64,000 bases of DNA from Kwoniella bestiolae CBS 10118 (lineage: Eukaryota; Basidiomycota; Tremellomycetes; Tremellales; Cryptococcaceae), in the NCBI RefSeq assembly GCF_000512585.2, contig NC_089241.1, forward strand, positions 4,420,001-4,484,000, in the 5' to 3' direction. Positions within the stretch are counted from its first letter, which is position 1. Every line of letters starts with the position of its first letter. The position numbers and the translations under genes were made by a program. This document shows, piece after piece, positions 56,959 through 64,000 of this stretch. A model generated the notes under the pieces. The model worked only from the letters and a program-made list of their open reading frames with translations. It was not told the DNA's origin and did no database searches.

Positions 56959-58619
56959 TCACAAGACCACTTCCCTCTCTTCCAACGCTATCCATTTCTT
57001 TCTTTTCTCATAGATGGCATGTACCTCCTCTCTCTCTATATACCTACCCTTTAATTCTCCCTTAGCTCCTATACTCTCGACTGGTTCCGACTCGTAATCG
57101 CTGGCAGGCAGAGAATCATCAACCATAAATGGATCTTGCCTGTGTCCATCATCTTTCCCCTTGTCGTCAACTGGAGTCAAAGTATACACTATCTCCAGAG
57201 CTGATAGGACGCCTCCATAGGCCGAGGAGATACCTGTATCGATAATTATAACTGAGCCGTTACATCTCGATACGATATGTTCGAAATTTGGTGTGTGGCC
57301 CTGCGACCATGAAACGAGGAAGTTAGCGATGTCCTTTTTGAGATACATGACATCCTGATGTGTCGCAAACTCAAGTCAAACGGTTCCCGATTCTGAGGGC
57401 TCACCCTGCCCAGAAAGAAGGATAGAGCAATCCCCATAGAATAGTAGACCAGGATGTTGCAAGAGACTGAAAGACTCACACCTATTATCCTCCTCACCCC
57501 CAATTTCTCCTTCAGCTCCCTCGCCCACTCACATACCTGCCCTTCCTCCCTTTCTGCCAACCCCCTCCACCACAACGGCCCGCCCTCAGCGTACAGCTCT
57601 GCCTCCTCTCGCGTATGCCCCTTTGGCAGCCCGCTATAAGGGTTGGGCGGATACGGAGGGTTCAAAGGCGGAGTGAGCGCTTTGGTCAAGAGTGAGTGGC
57701 CTAGGGCGTTGATAGCGTCTGGGTAGGGGGTGAGATTGGGGAATGAGGGGCGGAGGGAGCCGTGTGTGAATGAGAGTTTTGGAGAAAGGGGGTGGGGAGA
57801 GAGGGGGACGGAGGCTGTTATTGAGTAGCTACGCACGTATGATCAGTTGATATCCTGTTATGATGATATAGCCTTAGCCTTCCGAGTGGTTCTCGTATTC
57901 CCTTGTTCTCCTTTGAGGATCCATTCATCATGAAGTATACAGCTGGGATATTCCCCACTCACTTGGCTAACCATTCTGCACCTAGCCACCCGTCTTTCGC
58001 CAAAGCCTCCTGACGCCGCTTCGTCCCTCCAAAAACCTTGATATCGTCTTGCGTAACGTATCTATATAGAACCAACGTAGATGAGCACTGAGACTTCTTG
58101 TCCAGAGCGATGAGGAAGAAAAGCAAAACAACTATCCCAGAGTAGAAGTACAGATACATATGCACGAGATTGAATCCCATATAGAAAGCAACAAACCCAC
58201 CTCCAATCCCCAATAGCATTCATAACCTCATGATTCCCCAGCACACTGACCACCCTCCCACCCTGTCCCTCAGCCTGTCCTCTGAGCTTTTGCATCATCC
58301 GATATATATCCAGGGCACCTGCGCCCCTGTCTACGATATCACCCGTTTGCACTAGGATGTCCTCGCCCCCCACCCAGTTGGCTTGATCATCTATGATATG
58401 GGCCATGCGGAGGACTTTCTGGGCGTTGGATATGTCGCCGTGCAGGTCGCCTACTGCTATCAGGCGCTGTTTGAAGGCTGGTCGGCCTCGCTTCTCGTCA
58501 TTGCTCGAGGGTATGTGGGGGTTGGTGGTTGAGCTTGAAGATGATGTTCTGGAGATGAGGAGGTAGAGGAGGAAGAGAGATAGAAGGGAGATTATGAGGA
58601 GGTTCTGACGGGAGGGCAT
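56959..58619 (-). CDS. Shewanella-like (SLP-type) calcineurin-like protein phosphatase
   Basis: A PPP-like metallophosphatase. The N-terminus from 58619 has one TM/signal-anchor (NLLIISLLSLFLLYLLISR), so the catalytic domain is probably lumenal or secreted-side. The metal motifs are intact: LIAVGDLHGDISNAQKVLRM (GDxHG), ILVQTGDIVDRGAGALDIYR (GDxVDRG) and VSVLGNHEVMNAIGDWR (GNHE). Downstream blocks TREEAELYAEGGPLWWRGLA and GHTPNFEHIVSRCNGSVIII with DTGISSAYGG match Shewanella-like phosphatases. The protein ends KRKKWIALEEREVVL at 56959. About four introns interrupt it. It faces the Maf gene tail-to-tail with only ~96 bases between stops. Confidence 0.87.
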
Positions 58620-59108
58620 CGTGGGGTTGACGGATTTGACCAGCCGCTGTTTGGATTCGTTTTAGGCCAGATACAATGATATTTCGATCAGTTGATCTGG
58701 ATGGATGGGTGATAATGTACAGAACCACTTCTGGGCTGGTGGTCTAGTCTGGTCTGTGTCTGCTCAGTTGAACAGCACAAAGGAAAGATATACAGTGGTT
58801 TGTGGTTTCTTGCAAGCATCTTTCTTACCTTCAACACGTCGAGCGAACAATGTCAATGATTGGAGAATGGAATGCGGGGTAAGTGTGGAGAAAAGCATCA
58901 CAAGTTTTATATTAGCGGGATCAAATAACGCTAATGAGCATTACAAATGAACTCGTCAACGCGTAAACAAAATAACATCAACAGATTCACATTCACTCCC
59001 TAGGATTACTACTCGTAATGTTCTGGCGAAAGATGATCAACTTCACTTGACTTTCTTCCCTGTCCTTTCCTATCAACACAGTCACTTGCATCTACAAATA
59101 TCGCGACA
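58620..59108. promoter_or_regulatory. Divergent promoter region (SLP phosphatase / SWC5)
   Basis: A 489-base gap between start codons. No specific motif stands out. Confidence 0.5.
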
Positions 59109-60179
59109 ATGTCAACACTAGCCACAGCGGACCTATCCTCAGACTCAGAGAATGACGGGGACTACATCCCCACCTCGCCTAAGCGGAAGACCAAATCTCA
59201 GGGGAGCAAGAGGGCAAAGCGGGTCAAGTTGGAAGGATCAGAGTCAGATGAAGATACTTCCTGTGCCTCTTCTTCCGATGGTGATAACGAAGATCAGGAA
59301 GAGGCGAAAGATGTGAAGGTTGATGAGATACAAGAGAGGAAACGGAAGGCAAGGGAGGAGTTCGAGAGGATTAGAGCTGAGTTATCTGCTCCTGTGGACG
59401 AGAAGAGGGAAGAGGCGAGGGTGGAGATGGTTGAGGTGCAGAGAGCTAGGAGGTTCGCAGGGGAGACTATATAGTGAGTTTTCCTTCTTCCTCGTCCACC
59501 TCTTGGTCAAGGTAGCTAAGCTGACACTTGTTATACTTGCTCTCTCAGTGAGATAGTCAAATTGCGGAAGGACGATCCAGAGGCTATAGCTTTCCTAGCC
59601 GAACAATCATTTGAGAACCAGCAGAATGGGCGGAAGACAGATATACCAGAATTGACAGATGAGGTTAGTCTATCAAAGGAGACTCAGATATCATCCTCGG
59701 CATCCATACCAAATCAACAGCTCCCCTCTACCTCAGCAGATCCTACACCCCCGCCGCGCCCGAAAGGCCCACCGATCCGCCGCAAGCCCCGTCAAAGCCT
59801 TGAAGCGATGTCAGCAGCTCTGGACAGGGGTAAGAAAATGACCACGTTGGAGAAGGTGAGTTGCGTTCCCATATCCGATTTCTGCTATTTTCGTAATCTT
59901 GCAACTCGACTCTGCATCAAAATCGAAATAGTCTTACCTTCTTCCCTTTTCCCTTTATATGTATTACTCTAGATGCAATTGGATTGAGAACTGACCTATC
60001 ACCCTGTATAGTCCCAGATGGACTGGAAGTCCCACACAACCTCCACAACAGGCCTATCCGACGAACTCGCCCTGAACAGGAAGAACGGTGGTGGGTATCT
60101 GGACAAGAGGGATTTCCTGGATAGAGTAGGAGAGAGGAGGTCGAATACGTTCGATGGGAATAATAGCACTAGGAAATGA
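59109..60179 (+). CDS. SWC5: SWR1 complex subunit Swc5 (BCNT/CFDP1 family)
   Basis: Swc5 is needed for the SWR1 remodeller to exchange H2A for H2A.Z. The N-terminus is acidic and disordered (SDSENDGDYIPTSPKRKTKS), matching the histone-binding acidic region of the family. A middle exon carries YEIVKLRKDDPEAIAFLAEQ and a Pro-rich linker. The C-terminal exon completes the BCNT domain: MTTLEKSQMDWKSHTTSTTG, then DELALNRKNGGGYLDKRDFL and DRVGERR. The W-K-x(n)-L-x-D-E-L and GYLD-K-x-x-F pattern is diagnostic. The stop is at 60177-60179. Confidence 0.9.
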
Positions 60180-60678
60180 TCAGGTCTTGTTCGATTGCGA
60201 TACAATGTTGTATGTATGTAATCTACCACTACCATGTACGAGGGAAACTTGATTGCCCAGTCCTCAGTCTTCGGTTTTTGGGTTACTGTGAGTTAAGTGC
60301 AAAGTCTATTGGGATACATATCAGTATAGTATTGATACTTCTCGGCATAATGACCTGAATTCCAGTTCGAAGAGATGACTTATAAGTCATCAGGATATCA
60401 TCATAACATTATATACCTAAATCAAATACTTTGGACATGGACGAGTACGGGTCAACTGAATGCTAAACATGGGGATGGAGATGACGAATGGTAGTAACAT
60501 TATGATGATATAGTGGGATTAAACCTACTGAAGAGACACTGATTATGAGGAAAATAGAGAAATCGTAAAATGGCGTTAAGAACTGACAATGAACCAAAAG
60601 GGTATCTCCTATCCCCTATCCCCAATTTCCTCCAATCCAAAAACAAAAAAGCAGACTCAACCCCACTCAAACTAATCC
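60180..60678. other. Convergent 3' region SWC5 / unknown large protein
   Basis: About 500 AT-rich bases between stop codons with no coding signal. Confidence 0.6.
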
Positions 60679-63060
60679 CTAATCCCTAACAACCTTCCTA
60701 CTCTTCCTCCTCCTAACCTTCCCTCCCCCTCCCGCCTTACCCGTCGCCCTCCCCCTCCCTCTACCAGCCCCCCAATCTCCCTCCCTCGCATCCCACTCTT
60801 CACCCTCCAATACCAACTCCCTTGGAGCCCACGCACCAGGACTCTGGATCGCCAAGATAGGTGGACCGGCATTCTCCCGAAACTTACGCGGGGTAGCCAG
60901 ATGGCTCAGGTGCTCTGGGATGGGAGGTACGGGCGGTTGAGAGGGGGCGACAGGTAAGAGCAGGGCAGCTTTGAGGGATTTGATGGATCGTTTTTTACCT
61001 AGCTCCTTACTTGTGTTTGTGGGTGGAGTCGAGGGAGTTACGGTTGTCGAGGGAGTTGACTTGGGCGGGGTTATAGGTTTATAGAAGAATGATTTCGAGT
61101 AATCAATATCTTCCGTTTGAGGACCAAATAACCCATTTATACCTTGGGTGGTATCCGACCTAGATTTGTATGGTGACCACCCTGCGAACTGTTTGCCTTG
61201 TTCGTCCCAATTCAATCTCGGTGATAACACCAAATTATCATTATCTTCTTCCTTCCCCTTCTCCTTCTCCGCTTGACCAAGAACGGCACTTCGTAATTTT
61301 GCCAAAGACGGTCTACTCATCAGACTTGATGCAATGTTCGAGATTGACGTAGCATGATGTATCATTTTCGGTCTGGCCACAGAAGTAGTGGGCACAGGTG
61401 GAAGGTCAACAGCCTCGTTGGAATGTGAATCGCATATCACTGGAGAGGTTGTGATGAGGGTAGGTAAGGCCGGTTTGGCTGTTGAGATCTTGATGGGACC
61501 TTTGGGTTGGGATATTCCGTTTGGCGAGGTAGATATCGGCGGCAAGGGTTCAGATGATTTGCCAAGTAATGCTGATTTGATAGATCCCAACCATCCTTCT
61601 GGGAGGGGTACGGCAGAGCTGGTCGATAAGGCGGATTGGCGTAATGCAGGTGTGGAATGGGCTATGCGCAACTTCGTAGCTCTATCGCCATATTTCAGAG
61701 GTTTCTTCGTTTCTACACCTTGCACCTGCTGCTCTTCGACCCACGTTGACGATTGAGGGGTAGTAGGGAGTGGTATCCTAGGTACACCATTATCCATACC
61801 CATACCCATTCCCATACCTGACGGCACTTCCTCATCCTGTGGTAACTCGATAGTCCCACTATCAGGCGAATCGAACTCCAAATACTGATCCACGTCCACA
61901 GCATTATCCAAGATCCTCCTCCCAGCCTCGTTGTGATGGTGATACTGAAAATCGTTAATCTCCCTTACAGCCCGGTCTTCACGTATGGTCGAACTAGTCT
62001 CGTTGGCCTCCATGAAAGAGTCGCTCGAGAGGATCGAAGAGTTATCTCTGAGCGATGTGGCATTTGAATTGGATGATCCCAAGGAATACACCGAGGTATA
62101 ATCGTTCAATCCCATTGAGTACAATACCTCATCCTCGGTACATTGTTCCTCGTAATCCTCAGGCAAGGGGGAATAACCATATTCGTCCTCATCGACCATC
62201 GGCGGAGGAGGCGGCGAAGAGGTAAATACATCATTCACTCTGGAGGTAGAAGTGACGGTGGTATATCCCATCAAGTCCGTAGGGGAGGATATGACTCTCT
62301 GACGTCCATCAGGGATATAAGGTGGTTTCTGTTCCTGCGGGGGCGATTCTGTACCAGCCCGTCTAGGTTGGGAAGGTTTGACCCTCTTCACGCCTTCTCC
62401 GTTCTTTGCTAGACCCAAACCAACATCCACACTTGATTCTCCAGGGGACGAAGCCGAACTGTCCGTACTTGTCATCTTGGGTTGAACCACCCCCCAGCCA
62501 TTCCACCATGAATTTTCTGCTGTGGGAGTCTGTTGCCCCTGCCCCTGGCCCTGGACTTTGGGGAGAGAGTTGGAAATTTGATCCTGGATAGCTAGGGACC
62601 GAAGGATGGATGAAGATGATTTCATCGGTAAACCATGTTCAGTGATATGTTGATGTCGTATCATCCTCTCTTCCTCTGACTGACTCCTCTCCATCCCCAC
62701 TTCGGTGGATGGTCTGGTAAATCCATAAGTCCCATAAAGGTTATTAATCTCATCTTCGTCCTGCTCGTTGAAAGTCTTCTTTATTCCTTTTCTCCTGCTT
62801 TGGAGTTTCTCAGCTTTAGGGGTGAATACGCGAGTTTCCTTGTATCCTGCCTGGTGGAGTAGATCGGCGAGGGAAGAGTACTCGTTAAGTGGGACGGAGG
62901 AGGAGGAAGAGGAGGGGGGTGAACCGATGGAAGAGTCTATGGATGGGGGTGGATAGCCTCGGGGTGGGCGGGTACGCGAGGGACCAGAGTTGGAGGAAGA
63001 GGGTTTAGGTTTGGCTTGGGATAAAGAAGAGGGATATCGCTGGGGTGTCGAGGTTGTCAT
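60679..63060 (-). CDS. Uncharacterised 793-aa disordered protein, single coding exon
   Basis: An uninterrupted frame of 793 residues, unusual here because nearly every other gene is intron-rich. Most of it is Ser/Pro/Thr-rich and disordered. One block looks conserved: LADLLHQAGYKETRVFTPKA followed by EKLQSRRKGIKKTF (about residues 63-98). Other landmarks are a short GMGMGMGMD repeat near residue 420, an RSAVLGQAEKEKGKEEDND stretch, and a basic C-terminal tail (KVRRRKSRKVVRD). No enzyme domain is visible. The upstream leader has a good intron. The function is unknown; a regulatory or scaffold role would fit but is a guess. Confidence 0.8.
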   Translation of the reverse strand: MTTSTPQRYPSSLSQAKPKPSSSNSGPSRTRPPRGYPPPSIDSSIGSPPSSSSSSVPLNEYSSLADLLHQAGYKETRVFTPKAEKLQSRRKGIKKTFNEQDEDEINNLYGTYGFTRPSTEVGMERSQSEEERMIRHQHITEHGLPMKSSSSILRSLAIQDQISNSLPKVQGQGQGQQTPTAENSWWNGWGVVQPKMTSTDSSASSPGESSVDVGLGLAKNGEGVKRVKPSQPRRAGTESPPQEQKPPYIPDGRQRVISSPTDLMGYTTVTSTSRVNDVFTSSPPPPPMVDEDEYGYSPLPEDYEEQCTEDEVLYSMGLNDYTSVYSLGSSNSNATSLRDNSSILSSDSFMEANETSSTIREDRAVREINDFQYHHHNEAGRRILDNAVDVDQYLEFDSPDSGTIELPQDEEVPSGMGMGMGMDNGVPRIPLPTTPQSSTWVEEQQVQGVETKKPLKYGDRATKLRIAHSTPALRQSALSTSSAVPLPEGWLGSIKSALLGKSSEPLPPISTSPNGISQPKGPIKISTAKPALPTLITTSPVICDSHSNEAVDLPPVPTTSVARPKMIHHATSISNIASSLMSRPSLAKLRSAVLGQAEKEKGKEEDNDNLVLSPRLNWDEQGKQFAGWSPYKSRSDTTQGINGLFGPQTEDIDYSKSFFYKPITPPKSTPSTTVTPSTPPTNTSKELGKKRSIKSLKAALLLPVAPSQPPVPPIPEHLSHLATPRKFRENAGPPILAIQSPGAWAPRELVLEGEEWDAREGDWGAGRGRGRATGKAGGGGKVRRRKSRKVVRD

Positions 63061-64000
63061 CGTGTTTTGGGTCTGGATGGGGTGAGGTGAGGTGTATCTA
63101 CAAGAATGGACGGATGGTTCAGCGAAAAGGTTTAAGATGATGTAGATGTAATCAAGGCAAGGGGGATGAACGAATCACTTACACTAGGTCGTAGGTTGAA
63201 TGATGTTATTCAGGTTGATCGACTGGTACTAGTGAAAGTGGTGGTCTGTGCCCAATGTTTCTTGACAAACCGCCCTTTAGCCCTTTAGGCACTACTACTA
63301 ACAACCCTCAAATCAAAGAGTTGTGATCTGTGCGCGAGGTTGGGTTTTATTTTGATGTCCTGTGTTGTTTTATCTATCTCCTTTCTATAATCTTGTTTCC
63401 AGCTTTAACTTTTGCGTTTATGACTTGCTCACTTGTTTGTCGTTGTGCTTTGTTGACCAAGGAAGGGACGAGGGGTTCGTCGGTCAAAGGGAAATTAAGG
63501 GACCGCTTGGTCGATGTGTGTCTGGTGTGGTGTTGTCGTCAATCGTTTGGTCGTTTCGTCAGATATCTTTCTACTCATTTGTCGTCGTTGATCAGTGAGT
63601 CAAGTATGCTATTACTGGCAAACAAGCATGTATCAAGAGATGAATGATGAACGCCAGCATGCAAACCGACTATTCTCATGCAAGGTCAAAAGGAAGGGAT
63701 CAATCTTGATTCTCACAAACAATCACAGCATCAGGGACACCAAACAAAGAAAACAGTCGCGCAGTGGCTTGAATGACATTTCACATCGGATGGTCATCTA
63801 TTCAATGGCTGCAGTGCGGTAAATGTAGTACATCATCATGCTCCCCTCGTGAGATTCTCTATGTAGTACTACTGTAGCATGGTTGAGCACCATTCAGTGA
63901 CAGGGGCAACAAGGGGCAGATACACGTGCATACTCCTGATTCATATCAAATGGAAGGGTTTCAAATGATGTACTCACTGCCAAGGAGATCTCCGGTTGTG
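63061..64000. other. 5' leader and upstream region; no gene seen
   Basis: On the minus strand a leader intron is likely at 63182-63098 (GTAAGTG donor, CGCTGAAC branch, CTTGTAG acceptor), which places transcription start at or beyond ~63190. The rest, to the window end, is AT/GT-rich with short frames on both strands that lack coding character. Confidence 0.55.

Noticed and set aside
60665..60690. Telomere-like CTAATCCCTAATCCCTAAC
   Set aside because: It is the end of the 793-aa coding sequence (VVRD and stop) plus a few bases, with no extended array and a gene-dense context on both sides.
63330..63647. Plus-strand 105-codon frame with hydrophobic stretch
   Set aside because: Overlaps an alternative frame of equal quality, has low-complexity Leu/Cys/Val content and no splice or homology support; lies in the upstream region of the minus-strand gene.

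Overview
The window looks like nuclear DNA of a basidiomycete yeast-like fungus, most likely Tremellales (Cryptococcus/Kwoniella type). Nearly every gene is split by short introns of about 50-110 bp with GTRNGT donors, a CTGAT/CTGAC branch site and a YAG acceptor. Genes sit a few hundred bases apart. The content (glucosylceramide synthase, a complex I B15-type subunit, a shugoshin, MOB1, an RBM5-like splicing factor) fits this group. I see no transposon, virus, rRNA, tRNA or CRISPR.

Layout: 1-785 is the 3' end of an Mmc1-like mitochondrial membrane protein (+). 1079-4152 is a seven-TM receptor-like protein (-) and 4688-9924 exocyst SEC8 (-). 10516-13633 is an MFS sucrose-type transporter (+) and 14173-17561 an RBM5/10-like RNA-binding protein (-). 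17906-18603 is complex I B15/NDUFB4 (+), 18727-21829 a TAPT1/EMP65 membrane protein (-), 22152-23566 GPI2/PIG-C (+), 23887-24347 COX17 (-) and 24917-25671 a LYRM5/ETFRF1 LYR protein (+). 26151-34875 is UTP20 (-) and 35289-36195 a GET5-like ubiquitin-like protein (+). 36462-37903 holds two tandem, probably paralogous small mitochondrial coiled-coil proteins (-). 38304-40062 is ceramide glucosyltransferase (-), 40436-41955 RAD18 (+), 42136-43421 a membrane-anchored methyltransferase (-), 43800-45236 MOB1 (+), 45682-48061 shugoshin (-) and 48466-49391 an AT-hook protein (-). 49392-53794 is gene-poor with a possible unrecognised or decaying spliced locus (+). It is followed by an N-myristoylation-motif protein (-, 53795-54844), a Maf-family pyrophosphatase (+, 55282-56862), a Shewanella-like phosphatase (-, 56959-58619), SWC5 (+, 59109-60179) and a large unknown disordered protein (-, 60679-63060). 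The last 940 bases carry that gene's 5' leader and nothing else I can support.

The genes are almost all conserved housekeeping functions: secretion, ER/GPI and lipid glycosylation, respiratory assembly, ribosome biogenesis, DNA-damage tolerance, mitotic exit and chromosome cohesion. They do not form one pathway. The strongest organisational signal is near-regular strand alternation, which gives ten head-to-head gene pairs with short shared promoters; one of these joins two small mitochondrial assembly factors (COX17 and the LYR protein). Gene models were built by hand from splice signals and frame continuity, so exon ends may be off by a base or two where not listed. No database search was possible.
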